From Mucilaginibacter cryoferens (GTDB lineage: Bacteria > Bacteroidota > Bacteroidia > Sphingobacteriales > Sphingobacteriaceae), in contig NZ_JACHCR010000014.1 of the NCBI RefSeq assembly GCF_014205845.1, positions 101,086-165,085 on the forward strand: a DNA stretch of 64,000 bases. The letters are read 5' to 3'. Below are positions 34,515-42,488 of the stretch, one piece after another. Numbering within the stretch: the stretch's first letter is position 1; each line of letters starts with the position of its first letter. The notes beneath the pieces are model-generated. The model was not told where the DNA came from. It did no database searches and saw only the letters and a list, made by a program, of their open reading frames with translations. The translations under genes and the position numbers were made by a program.

Positions 34515-35435
34515 CTACGCCCTTGTATCATTCCCATGATAAATGCTCAAATAGCTTTCATAGCGCGATAACTCAATCTCGCCCTCTTCTAAAGCCTCTA
34601 ACACAGCGCAGCCGGGCTCGTTAATATGGCGGCAGTTGTTGAAGCGGCATTGGTTCATACGCGAACGCATTTCGGGGAAAAAGTGGCTTAGTTCGTTTTT
34701 TTCTATGTCGATAACGCCCAGTTCGCGAATGCCGGGGGTATCTATAATGAAACCGCCTTGTGGCAACTCAAACATTTCGGCAAAGGTGGTGGTGTGCATC
34801 CCCTTATCGCTCCATTCTGATACCATGTGGGTGCGTAGGTCGAGATTGGGCAGCAGGGCATTAATAAGGCTTGATTTGCCTACACCGGAGTGGCCGGAAA
34901 ATAAAGTGACTTTATCTTTCAGCAAATCCTGCACGGTGCTGATGTTGGTACCCTCCAATGCTGATACTTCAAAGCAGGGGTAGCCAATTTTTTCGTAAAC
35001 GGCTTTTAGGTCGGCCAGTATTTCCAGGCCTTCGTCGCTAAAAAGATCTACTTTGTTAAAAATGAGCCTTGCGGGTATATCATAGGCTTCGGCAGTAACC
35101 AAAAAGCGATCGATAAAACCTAATGATGTGCGTGGCGAAGCCAGTGTTACCACCAACAGTGCCTGATCCAGGTTAGCGGCTATGATCTGGGCTTGCTTGC
35201 TCAGGTTAATGGCTTTGCGGATAATATAGTTTTTGCGCGGTTGCAGTTTGGTAATTACACCGCTTTCCTGCTCGGGTTCCATTTCAAACTCCACTACGTC
35301 GCCTACGGCTACCGGGTTGGTGGTGGTGATGCCATGCATCCTGAATTTTCCTTTTATCCGGCAATCAATCCTTTGGCCATCGGGTGTTTGCACCTGGTAC
35401 CAGCTTCCTGTCGATTTTATAAGTAGTCCCTGCAT
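34515..35435 (-). CDS. rsgA: Ribosome small-subunit-dependent GTPase A
   Basis: A 306-residue circularly permuted GTPase that checks 30S maturation. N-terminal OB fold (1-70), then G4 FNKVD (126-130), G1 SGHSGVGKSS (180-189) and G3 DTPGIRELG (232-240), in that permuted order, and a C-terminal zinc knuckle with Cys263, Cys268, His270 and Cys276 (NQCRFNNCRHINEPGCAV). All parts are intact. A -7 element lies only 10 bases before the ATG, so the mRNA has almost no leader. Confidence 0.96.
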   Translation of the reverse strand: MQGLLIKSTGSWYQVQTPDGQRIDCRIKGKFRMHGITTTNPVAVGDVVEFEMEPEQESGVITKLQPRKNYIIRKAINLSKQAQIIAANLDQALLVVTLASPRTSLGFIDRFLVTAEAYDIPARLIFNKVDLFSDEGLEILADLKAVYEKIGYPCFEVSALEGTNISTVQDLLKDKVTLFSGHSGVGKSSLINALLPNLDLRTHMVSEWSDKGMHTTTFAEMFELPQGGFIIDTPGIRELGVIDIEKNELSHFFPEMRSRMNQCRFNNCRHINEPGCAVLEALEEGEIELSRYESYLSIYHGNDTRA

Positions 35436-35445
35436 ATTATCGGTG

Positions 35446-35453
35446 CAAAGGTA
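35446..35453 (-). promoter_or_regulatory. rsgA promoter -7 element, almost no leader
   Basis: TACCTTTG on the minus strand ends 10 bases from the rsgA ATG. The predicted transcript starts about 4-5 bases before the start codon. Confidence 0.5.
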
Positions 35454-35556
35454 GTAATTAGCCCGCTTATTAATTAGCGATTGCTTGTTTTAGCGATGTG
35501 TGCAGGTAAGTATAGCAGTGTTCATACTGGAAAGGTAGTTTCTGATCATTCTTCTG

Positions 35557-36030
35557 TCAATGCTCATAGATGTTGCCAGGCCTATATGTTTTTGTTTGTA
35601 TAAATTCGGGATCTGCTTGGTAGCCTATTGCGTTAACAACCCCATTTTTGGGTCTGAAACGGATATTATGCAGCCTATAGCTATAGGCTCCGTTACTGCA
35701 ATTTATTTGCACGCTAACCACCAAATAAAACGGAATACTTATTAAACCCGGTGCTACATGATATTCAATTATCCCCTGTCTTAAAATATTTGCTTGTACA
35801 CCTTTGCCCTTTATAGTATCGGCCTGCCAGTTTTTAAAATAACTATTGAACCAGGTTTTGGCTTTGCTATCCAATGCGGTGCTATCAGCCCCTTTAACCG
35901 CAATGGTATCTGTATACAACAGTTTACCATTAACTACAGGTAAATTGTACACAATGGTATCTTTACCCTTTTGTGCAAAGCCCGGCCTTATCAGCATCAA
36001 AAACAGTATAAACAGCAGTAACCTTTTCAT
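35557..36030 (-). CDS. DUF4468-like secreted protein
   Basis: A 157-residue protein with a signal peptide (LILFLMLIRPGFAQ-like, cut near residue 20). The mature part fits DUF4468 with a TBP-like fold: VVNGKLLYTDTIAVKGADST, AKTWFNSYFKNWQADTIKGK, and YHVAPGLISIPFYLVVSVQI with YSYRLHNIRFRPKNG. The function is unknown. It is transcribed away from the thr operon. No partner genes. Confidence 0.72.
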   Translation of the reverse strand: MKRLLLFILFLMLIRPGFAQKGKDTIVYNLPVVNGKLLYTDTIAVKGADSTALDSKAKTWFNSYFKNWQADTIKGKGVQANILRQGIIEYHVAPGLISIPFYLVVSVQINCSNGAYSYRLHNIRFRPKNGVVNAIGYQADPEFIQTKTYRPGNIYEH

Positions 36031-36065
36031 AATGTGGGTAATTATATAAAAAATAAAAATAATCC

Positions 36066-36096
36066 TTGCTTATTAAAAAATAATCTATTTACTTTG
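36066..36096 (+). promoter_or_regulatory. thr operon promoter
   Basis: TTG (36066-36068), 20 bases, TTACTTTG (36089-36096): one mismatch from TAnnTTTG. The start site should be near 36103, so the leader-peptide ATG at 36111 lies about 8 bases from the 5' end. Confidence 0.65.
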
Positions 36097-36110
36097 TCGA
36101 CATTATAAGT

Positions 36111-36176
36111 ATGACAGCTAACAACACCATTATTACAACAATTATTACCACCGGCATAAACCCTGGAGGAAGATAA
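36111..36176 (+). CDS. thrL: thr operon leader peptide (attenuator peptide)
   Basis: A 21-codon ORF from ATG at 36111 to TAA at 36174-36176. Six of its codons are Thr and five are Ile (positions 2, 6-14 and 16 of the peptide), with the dense block TIITTIITT at residues 6-14; it ends GINPGGR. This is the amino-acid composition of the E. coli thr leader, although the sequence is not the same. The ORF is followed by a terminator and the thrA start. Its last codons form the 5' arm of the antiterminator. The symbol thrL is by analogy. Confidence 0.88.
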   Translation: MTANNTIITTIITTGINPGGR

Positions 36177-36250
36177 TCGTATGGTGTAAAACATAAACAA
36201 AAGAAACCAAATGAAAGCCTTCCTCCACAAACGGGGAAGGCTTTTTTATT
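36164..36250 (+). promoter_or_regulatory. Threonine attenuator: antiterminator and terminator
   Basis: Terminator: AAAGCCTTCC (36214-36223) pairs with GGAAGGCTTT (36235-36244), two more pairs extend it inward, and Ts follow to 36247. Antiterminator: TGGAGGAAG (36164-36172) is perfectly complementary to CTTCCTCCA (36219-36227), which is the left arm of the terminator. The 36164-36172 arm overlaps the last codons of the leader peptide, so a ribosome reaching the stop codon would cover it and allow termination, while one stalled at Thr/Ile codons would leave it free. Confidence 0.88.
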
Positions 36251-36273
36251 ATTTATACTGCTAAAACCAAACA

Positions 36274-38727
36274 ATGAAAGTTTTAAAATTCGGTGGCACA
36301 TCCGTAGGTTCCGCCGCAAGCATCCAAACTCTTTTAAACATATTAAAAGACGAAGTAAAAAATGAAGACAAGCCGGTTGTTGTATTATCGGCGATGGGCG
36401 GGGTAACCAACCTGCTGGCCTCCATGGCCGAAGACGCCGCTAACTGTAAGGAGTTTACCGCCCAGCTGGCCGAACTGGAAAAACGCCATTTTGATGTAGT
36501 GAAAACACTGCTTGATGTGCAAAACCAAAACCCGGCTTTTACCCGCCTTAAAATTCACTTTAACCAGTTAGAAGAATTACTGCAAGGCATACTAACCCTG
36601 CGCGAGCTTACCCCCAAAACCCGCGACCAGGTGCTTAGCTTCGGCGAGCGTTGCTCTACCATTATGGTGAGCAAAATTGCCGCCCAGCATTTTAAAGAGG
36701 TGTTGTATGTTGATGCTGCCGACGTAATTAAAACCGATAGCGCTTTTGGCAATGCCAAAGTAAACACCGAGCTTACCGAGTTGCTTATCCGCACTTTACA
36801 GCAAGAAAATAAAGACAAGATATTATTTGTTACCGGCTTTATTGCAGGTAACGACGCAGGCCAAACCACCACCTTAGGCAGGGGCGGTTCTGATTATACG
36901 GCGGCCATCTTTGGCGCGGCGCTTAACGTTAAAGAGATCCAGATATGGACCGATGTAAACGGTATGATGACTGCCGACCCGCGCATGGTTAAAAAAGCAT
37001 TCCCGCTAACCGAGCTTACTTATACCGAAGCTATGGAGTTATCTTACTTTGGCGCAAAGGTTATTTATCCGCCAACCATGATCCCGGCCTTTTTAAAGAA
37101 GATCCCTATCGTTATAAAAAACACCTTCGAGCCGGAGTTTGTGGGTACGGTTATCCGTCATGATTGTAAGGCATCAAACCTGCCTATTAAAGGTATCTCG
37201 TCTATCAACAACATCAGCATCCTCAATTTAGAGGGTAGCGGCATGGTTGGTAAATCGGGCTTCAGCGGCAGGTTGTTTTCTTTATTAGCCAGGGAGCAGA
37301 TCAATATCATCCTCATCACGCAATCATCATCAGAGCATAGCATCACCTTCGCGGTACAGCCGCAGGATACCGAGCGGGCCAAACAGGTAATTGAGCAGGA
37401 GTTTGAACTGGAACTTTTGGCAAAAAAACTGGAGCACCTGGTTATAGAGAAAAACCTGGCCATATTGGCTGTAGTAGGCGAAAATATGAAACAAACGCCG
37501 GGCATGTCTGGTAAGTTGTTCCATTCGTTAGGTCGTAATGGTATCAATGTAAGGGCCATTGCGCAGGGTTCATCAGAGTACAATATCTCGGTGATCATTT
37601 CGGCGCAGGACCTTTCAAAAGCATTAAACGCTGTACACGATGCCTTTTTTGTACAGCTTACCAAAACCCTGCATGCGTTTTGCTTAGGTACGGGTAACAT
37701 TGGTAAAACCTTGTTTAACCAGTTAAACGCCCATACCGAATACCTGAAAGAGCACAACGGCATCCAGGTAAAAATTGCAGGTATCAGTAATACCCGCAAA
37801 ATGACTTTTAACAGCGATGGCGTTTCTTTAGATACCTGGCAGGCAGACATAGAGTCGTCGCCATACACTGCCGACCTGAAAGAATTTATTGCCAAAATGA
37901 AGGACATGAATTTGCCTAACTGCGTGTTTATTGATAACACTGCAAGCCCTGTGCCGGTAGGCTTTTATGAAGAGATTTTTAAAGCCAATATATCGGTAAT
38001 TACCTGTAACAAAATAGGTAACTCGGCCAGCTACAAGCAGTACCGCACGTTTAAAGATACCGCCCGCCGTCATGGTGTCGATTTCTTTTACGAAACCAAT
38101 GTGGGGGCTGGTCTGCCTATCATCAATACCTTAAAAAACCTGATGAACAGCGGCGATAGGGTGCAACGTATAGAAGCTATCCTATCGGGCACTATATCTT
38201 TCATCTTCAATAATTTTAAAGGCGATGCCAACTTTCACGATGTGGTAAAAGAAGCACAGGAAAAAGGCTATACCGAACCAGATCCGCGTGATGATTTGAG
38301 TGGAAAGGATTTTATGCGCAAAATGCTCATCCTTGCCCGCGATGCCGGTTATGCTATGGAAGAGGCCGATGTTGATATTGAAAGCGTATTGCCACAAGCA
38401 AGTTTAGAAGCAAAATCTGTAGATGATTTTTATGCAACCCTTAAAACCGAAGACGCCCACTTTGCCAGACTGAAAGACCAGGCCGAAAAAGACGGCAAAG
38501 TATTGCGTTACATAGGCAAACTGGAAAATGGTAAAGTAACCATCACCCTGCAAATGGTTGATGAAAACCATCCGTTCTACATGCTATCCGGCAGCGATAA
38601 CATTATATCATTCACTACCGATAGGTATAAAGAACGCCCGCTGGTTGTAAAAGGCCCAGGCGCAGGTGCCGAGGTTACAGCCGCTGGCGTGTTTGCAGAT
38701 CTGATAAATTTGGGAGTAGCCCCCTAA
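36274..38727 (+). CDS. thrA: Bifunctional aspartate kinase / homoserine dehydrogenase
   Basis: An 817-residue fusion. Aspartate kinase (about 1-290): MKVLKFGGTSVGSAASIQTL and TTLGRGGSDYTAAIFGA; two ACT domains (about 310-455, VGKSGFSGRLFSLLAREQIN and PGMSGKLFHSLGRNGINVRA) that normally bind threonine for feedback; homoserine dehydrogenase (about 465-817): FCLGTGNIGKTLFNQL and the catalytic YTEPDPRDDLSGKDFMRK. First gene of thrABC. The final codons and the stop lie inside a CCCCC...GGGGG palindromic repeat. Confidence 0.97.
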   Translation: MKVLKFGGTSVGSAASIQTLLNILKDEVKNEDKPVVVLSAMGGVTNLLASMAEDAANCKEFTAQLAELEKRHFDVVKTLLDVQNQNPAFTRLKIHFNQLEELLQGILTLRELTPKTRDQVLSFGERCSTIMVSKIAAQHFKEVLYVDAADVIKTDSAFGNAKVNTELTELLIRTLQQENKDKILFVTGFIAGNDAGQTTTLGRGGSDYTAAIFGAALNVKEIQIWTDVNGMMTADPRMVKKAFPLTELTYTEAMELSYFGAKVIYPPTMIPAFLKKIPIVIKNTFEPEFVGTVIRHDCKASNLPIKGISSINNISILNLEGSGMVGKSGFSGRLFSLLAREQINIILITQSSSEHSITFAVQPQDTERAKQVIEQEFELELLAKKLEHLVIEKNLAILAVVGENMKQTPGMSGKLFHSLGRNGINVRAIAQGSSEYNISVIISAQDLSKALNAVHDAFFVQLTKTLHAFCLGTGNIGKTLFNQLNAHTEYLKEHNGIQVKIAGISNTRKMTFNSDGVSLDTWQADIESSPYTADLKEFIAKMKDMNLPNCVFIDNTASPVPVGFYEEIFKANISVITCNKIGNSASYKQYRTFKDTARRHGVDFFYETNVGAGLPIINTLKNLMNSGDRVQRIEAILSGTISFIFNNFKGDANFHDVVKEAQEKGYTEPDPRDDLSGKDFMRKMLILARDAGYAMEEADVDIESVLPQASLEAKSVDDFYATLKTEDAHFARLKDQAEKDGKVLRYIGKLENGKVTITLQMVDENHPFYMLSGSDNIISFTTDRYKERPLVVKGPGAGAEVTAAGVFADLINLGVAP

Positions 38728-38750
38728 GCCAAGCCCCCTGAAGGGGGAAC
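38716..38750. repeat. C/G-rich palindromic repeat at the thrA stop
   Basis: AGCCCCCTAAGCCAAGCCC continues into CCTGAAGGGGGAAC; CCCCCT/AGGGGG forms a tight stem (38734-38747). The TAA stop of thrA is part of it. A second, inverted copy lies at 38844-38877, inside thrB. Confidence 0.85.
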
Positions 38751-38804
38751 TATAGTTTGATAGCCCCGCCCCAAAAAGGAGGGGATAGTTTTGATAAATA
38801 TTAT

Positions 38805-39797
38805 ATGGAAGACAATAAGATATTAGAAGTAAACAAACCCTCTTTGGCTCCCCCTTCAGGGGGCGGGGGGGGCTCCATTCACGTTTTTGCTCCGGCTACT
38901 GTTGCCAATGTTGTATGCGGTTTCGATGTATTGGGCTTTGCCGTAAACGCGCCGGGCGACGAGGTAATTATGCGCCTGACCAATAAGCCGGGCATTACGA
39001 TAAGCAAAATTACCGGCGACGATGGCCGTTTACCAATGGACCCGGCTAAAAATACGGTGAGTGTGAGCGTTCAGCATTATTTGCAAAGCGTTGGGCGTAC
39101 CGATATTGGGTTGGATATTGAGCTGCATAAAAAAATGCCTATCGGTAGTGGCCTGGGTTCAAGCTCGGCCAGTACGGTTGCGGGTTTGTTTGCTATAAAA
39201 ACCTTGTTGGGCGATGATAGCGACGCAGCTAAGTTATTACCTTTTGCCATGAAAGGCGAGGAAATGGCTTGCGGACATGGGCATGCCGATAACGTGGCGC
39301 CTGCATTATTGGGTGGTTTTGTGCTCATCCGTAGTTACGAACCTTTGGATGTGGTGCGTTTGCCGCATCCGGAAAATTTATGGTGTGCCATAGTATTCCC
39401 AGATGTAGATGTGCCTACAAGAGAAGCCCGCCAGATCATCCGCAAAAACATCCAGATGAAGGATGCCGTAACCCAGTGGGGTAACATAGCAGGCCTGGTA
39501 AGCGGTTTGTTTATGAACGATATTGACCTGATAGGCCGCAGTATGAAAGATGTACTGGTAGAGCCGGTACGCTCTATGCTTATACCCGATTTTTACAAAA
39601 TGCGCGAAATGGCCATGGAATTGGGCGCGGTAAGCTTTGGTATCTCCGGCTCTGGTCCGTCGGTTTTTGCCTTTACTAAAGATGAAGATACCGCGCACCG
39701 CATCACCCAAAAATTACAAAAGCATTTAACAGGTTTAAAAATTGGCTCTAATGGCTATGTATCAACCATAAATGATGCAGGGCCGAGGGTGTTATAA
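38805..39797 (+). CDS. thrB: Homoserine kinase with repeat-derived N-terminal extension
   Basis: A 330-residue GHMP kinase that phosphorylates homoserine. The normal protein begins at HVFAPATVANVVCGFDVLGF; ATP-binding loop KMPIGSGLGSSSASTVAGLF, and SFGISGSGPSVFAFT near the end. Before this core are 24 extra residues, MEDNKILEVNKPSLAPPSGG followed by GGGS, of which the Pro/Gly part is translated from the second C/G-rich palindrome (38844-38877). No ATG lies at the usual position, where the codons are Ser-Ile-His, so the nearest ATG is 38805. An ATT start at 38876 cannot be excluded. Confidence 0.92.
   Translation: MEDNKILEVNKPSLAPPSGGGGGSIHVFAPATVANVVCGFDVLGFAVNAPGDEVIMRLTNKPGITISKITGDDGRLPMDPAKNTVSVSVQHYLQSVGRTDIGLDIELHKKMPIGSGLGSSSASTVAGLFAIKTLLGDDSDAAKLLPFAMKGEEMACGHGHADNVAPALLGGFVLIRSYEPLDVVRLPHPENLWCAIVFPDVDVPTREARQIIRKNIQMKDAVTQWGNIAGLVSGLFMNDIDLIGRSMKDVLVEPVRSMLIPDFYKMREMAMELGAVSFGISGSGPSVFAFTKDEDTAHRITQKLQKHLTGLKIGSNGYVSTINDAGPRVL
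38844..38877. repeat. C/G-rich palindromic repeat inside thrB
   Basis: Inverted copy of the element at 38716-38750 (TTGGCTCCCCCTTCAGGGGG and more Gs after it). It is read in frame as SLAPPSGGGGGS. Confidence 0.85.
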
Positions 39798-39808
39798 GCC
39801 TCACCCAA

Positions 39809-39886
39809 CCCTCTCCAAAGGAGAGGGCTTTAAAAACAAAGTTCAAAAAACGACCTAATCCGTTCGTACCTCGCAATGACGAACGG
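39809..39886 (+). repeat. Two palindromes in the thrB-thrC gap
   Basis: CCCTCTCC (39809-39816)/GGAGAGGG (39820-39827) with a 3-base loop, then CCGTTCGT (39860-39867)/ACGAACGG (39879-39886). The first has the look of a dispersed element of this genome type; the second resembles the GACGAACG motif at 61290. Neither has a proper U-run, so thrC is probably still in the operon. Confidence 0.7.
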
Positions 39887-39899
39887 AAAAATAAATAAA

Positions 39900-39932
39900 T
39901 CCGAAATCGAAATTCCGAAATCCGAAATCAAA
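39900..39932. repeat. Seven-base periodic repeat in front of thrC
   Basis: Units ATCCGAA, ATCGAAA, TTCCGAA, ATCCGAA, ATCAAAA end directly at the thrC ATG. The first 21 bases equal the complement of the array after pdhC. Confidence 0.75.
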
Positions 39933-41243
39933 ATGAAACTCTACAGTACCAATAACACCTTATCAGAAGTATCTTTTAAAGACGCGGTTTTTAACAGCAT
40001 GCCGCAGGATAAAGGTTTATATATGCCTATCAGCATCCCGCGTTTAAGTGACGATTTTATCAGCAACCTGGATAAGTATACTTTGCCGGAGATTGCTTTC
40101 GAAGTGGCAAAAAACCTTTTGGGCGATGCCATGCCTGCCGACGATCTGAAGGCTTTAATAGATGATGCCATCAACTTTGATGCACCCGTTGTAAAGCTGG
40201 ACGATAACGTGCATGTGCTGGAACTTTTCCACGGGCCATCCCTCGCGTTTAAAGATTTTGGCGCCCGCTTTATGAGCCGGGTAATGAGCTATTTTTTAGA
40301 GGACGGCGAAAAACAGCTGGATGTGTTGGTTGCTACCAGTGGAGATACCGGCGGAGCAGTAGCCCTGGGCTTCTTAGGTGTACCCAACACCCGTGTTACT
40401 ATCTTATACCCTAAAGGCAAAGTAAGCGGCGTGCAGGAGCAGCAATTAACCACCAATGGCCAAAACATCCGTGCTTTGGAGGTTGAGGGTACTTTTGATG
40501 ATTGCCAGGCCCTGGTTAAACAGGCTTTTACCGATGCTGAACTGAATGAAAAATTCCGTTTAACATCCGCCAACTCTATTAATATTGCCCGTTTGGTACC
40601 GCAAACATTCTACTACTTTAATGCTTATGCGCAATTATTAAGGCAGGGTGTTAAAAAGGTAATCTTCTCGGTACCCAGCGGTAACTTCGGTAACATTGGT
40701 GCAGGTTTGCTGGCCTGGAAAATGGGCTTGCCCGTAGAGAAATTTATAGCAGCTACCAATGCCAATGATACCGTGCCAGAGTTTTTAAAAACCGGCGTTT
40801 ATCAGCCTAAGCCATCTGTAGCAACCCTGTCAAATGCGATGGACGTAGGCAACCCAAGCAACTGGGTACGTATTGCCGATCTGTTTAAAGCGGATATGGA
40901 AGCTCTTAAAAATCTGGTTATAGGTTTTAAATATGATGATGCCGAAACGGTGAAAGCCATTAACTGGGTGTTTGATACTTATGGCTATGTAGTTTGCCCG
41001 CATACAGCCATTGCCTGGCAGGCCCTAACAGATTATCAGCACGATCATGCGAGCGCAGATACCGCCGGTGTATTTTTATCAACCGCCCATCCCTGCAAGT
41101 TCCCTGATGTTTTTAGCGACGAAATAACCGCCAAAATTGATGTGCCTGCACAGGTAAAGGAATTGGAATCAAAAACTAAACTGGCTATAGCCATAAGCAA
41201 AGATTTTGAAGATTTTAAAGGCTATTTGCTGAACGCGAAATAG
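39933..41243 (+). CDS. thrC: Threonine synthase
   Basis: A 436-residue PLP enzyme that converts phosphohomoserine to threonine. It begins MKLYSTNNTLSEVSFKDAVF; PLP lysine in HGPSLAFKDFGARFM; glycine loop TSGDTGGAVALGFLG; and later SGNFGNIGAGLLAWKMGLP, all standard. An in-frame ATG 19 codons upstream would add residues coded by the heptad repeat, so I choose 39933. Third gene of the thr operon; a palindromic hairpin follows. Confidence 0.96.
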   Translation: MKLYSTNNTLSEVSFKDAVFNSMPQDKGLYMPISIPRLSDDFISNLDKYTLPEIAFEVAKNLLGDAMPADDLKALIDDAINFDAPVVKLDDNVHVLELFHGPSLAFKDFGARFMSRVMSYFLEDGEKQLDVLVATSGDTGGAVALGFLGVPNTRVTILYPKGKVSGVQEQQLTTNGQNIRALEVEGTFDDCQALVKQAFTDAELNEKFRLTSANSINIARLVPQTFYYFNAYAQLLRQGVKKVIFSVPSGNFGNIGAGLLAWKMGLPVEKFIAATNANDTVPEFLKTGVYQPKPSVATLSNAMDVGNPSNWVRIADLFKADMEALKNLVIGFKYDDAETVKAINWVFDTYGYVVCPHTAIAWQALTDYQHDHASADTAGVFLSTAHPCKFPDVFSDEITAKIDVPAQVKELESKTKLAIAISKDFEDFKGYLLNAK

Positions 41244-41296
41244 TAAACAGGTTGCTTGTGGGGAATTTACTTACCCTTTAAAAGCGGTATATCCCA

Positions 41297-41332
41297 GACT
41301 TACGAAGTTTTTAAAACTTCGTAAGTCTTTCG
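41297..41332 (+). terminator. Hairpin after thrC, built of a dispersed palindrome
   Basis: AGACTTACGAAGTTTT (41297-41312) pairs with AAAACTTCGTAAGTCT (41314-41329), then TTTC. A related half-element, CAGACTTACGAAGTAATT, stands just before the esterase gene at 58143-58160. Confidence 0.75.
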
Positions 41333-41421
41333 CCGGATTGTGATTCCTCCTCCAAAGCCTGCGCATTTTAACCCCGCGATGGCTATCTGTTTATTCATTC
41401 GTAAGTTTTGCCATCTATACT

Positions 41422-41429
41422 TATATTTG
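41422..41429 (+). promoter_or_regulatory. Possible -7 element for the small lipoprotein
   Basis: TATATTTG matches TAnnTTTG and ends 19 bases before the ATG at 41449. No -33 element at the usual distance. Confidence 0.4.
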
Positions 41430-41448
41430 ATGTGTGAAACTTATTTCC

Positions 41449-41805
41449 ATGCGCAACAAAAGTAAAACCGTACTGTTTAGTTTAATTATACTGTTATTTG
41501 CGGCCTGTAACCGGCATTCAAAATTCAACAGGGATAATTGGGGCGATACCGATGGTTTAACATTTGCCTACCGTAATGGTATGGTTGATGATTTGCTGCA
41601 AAACTATAAGCTTAAAGGGTTAAAATACCAGCAGGTGATTCATTTACTACACCGCCCGCAGCAAAGCAATACAACCGAAATGATGTACGAAATTACGGAG
41701 ACCACCACACCCGGCAAACCCAAATATGTAAAGCAATTGATACTTGCCTTGAAAGATTCTGTTGTAACAGATGCCAGGATCTACGAGCATACCGATAAAA
41801 AGTAA
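41449..41805 (+). CDS. Small lipoprotein of unknown function
   Basis: A 118-residue lipoprotein: signal MRNKSKTVLFSLIILLF and lipobox FAAC (Cys19). The mature part includes FNRDNWGDTDGLTFAYRNGM and DLLQNYKLKGLKYQQVIHLL, then a beta-rich end. The order of helix and strand and the phrase about a decision helix before a Pro (LLHRPQQ) recall BamE/SmpA-like small lipoproteins, but I would not assign it. A GTG at 41434 is in frame; the ATG at 41449 fits the signal peptide better. Confidence 0.7.
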   Translation: MRNKSKTVLFSLIILLFAACNRHSKFNRDNWGDTDGLTFAYRNGMVDDLLQNYKLKGLKYQQVIHLLHRPQQSNTTEMMYEITETTTPGKPKYVKQLILALKDSVVTDARIYEHTDKK

Positions 41806-41810
41806 CCAGC

Positions 41811-42488
41811 TCAGCTCATTAACTCCAGCACCATAAAAAATACAAACTGCATCAGCAGTAAAACAGGTGCAACTTTACTTTGGGGATCGAACTTAAATTT
41901 TTCGAAGGCATAAAGCATAGCGGCGCCCAGTAAAAACCAGCAGCCATAATTTTTTAGTGGGATAGTATTATCTGCCCAATGCCAGTAATTAAAACGGATA
42001 GCAACAGGCTCAATAAGCACATCTAATAAAACCAGTAACAATGCCCCTGCCAGTATACGGATGTAAATACTTTTAACACGGCTGCGCTGCTGCATAAGTA
42101 CCCCGGTTGCATAGATGAGTAAAAACCAGTTTACGCCTATCATCAGCGGTACGCCAAATAGTTTAATGCCTAAGGTATCGCCATAACTGTAATTGCCAAA
42201 CAGTAGCCCGGTGTGCACACCCATAAGTTCGGCTCCAAAGCAGGCCACAGAAATAAGCAGGGCAAATAGTAAAAATTTGGTGTTCACCTGATTGTGGCTG
42301 TAAATTATCACTACAGTCATGAGTAATAAATGCCAGGGTACCAGCTGCAAAAATAAGTGACTTAATGATGGGATGATAAAGCCGGCTAAGCCTACTATAT
42401 GAAAAAGCACCACAATGATTATCCCAATGCGCCCGCTGTTTATATGATTATAGGATAATTGCTTTTTCAAATTTTGCGCCCTTTCCAC
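41811..42488 (-). CDS. CruF-like carotenoid biosynthesis membrane protein
   Basis: A 225-residue protein with about seven membrane helices. The family block GVHTGLLFGNYSYGDTLGIK followed by LFGVPLMIGVNWFLLIYATG is characteristic of the carotenoid biosynthesis (CruF, 1',2'-hydratase) family, with a further RFNYWHWADNTIPLKNY near the end. The start is a GTG at 42488, overlapping the upstream glycosyltransferase gene by 22 bases; a TTG at 42470 is an alternative. Last gene of a minus-strand cluster. Carotenoid hydration is a family inference; no crt genes are in the window. Confidence 0.78.
   Translation of the reverse strand: MERAQNLKKQLSYNHINSGRIGIIIVVLFHIVGLAGFIIPSLSHLFLQLVPWHLLLMTVVIIYSHNQVNTKFLLFALLISVACFGAELMGVHTGLLFGNYSYGDTLGIKLFGVPLMIGVNWFLLIYATGVLMQQRSRVKSIYIRILAGALLLVLLDVLIEPVAIRFNYWHWADNTIPLKNYGCWFLLGAAMLYAFEKFKFDPQSKVAPVLLLMQFVFFMVLELMS

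Noticed and set aside
37158..37940. 260-codon minus-strand ORF inside thrA
   Set aside because: Antisense shadow of a strongly conserved gene, with Cys/Ser-rich nonsense composition.
38701..38880. thrB as a pseudogene broken at its start
   Set aside because: The frame is intact from the ATG at 38805 through the whole kinase domain, and all motifs are present.
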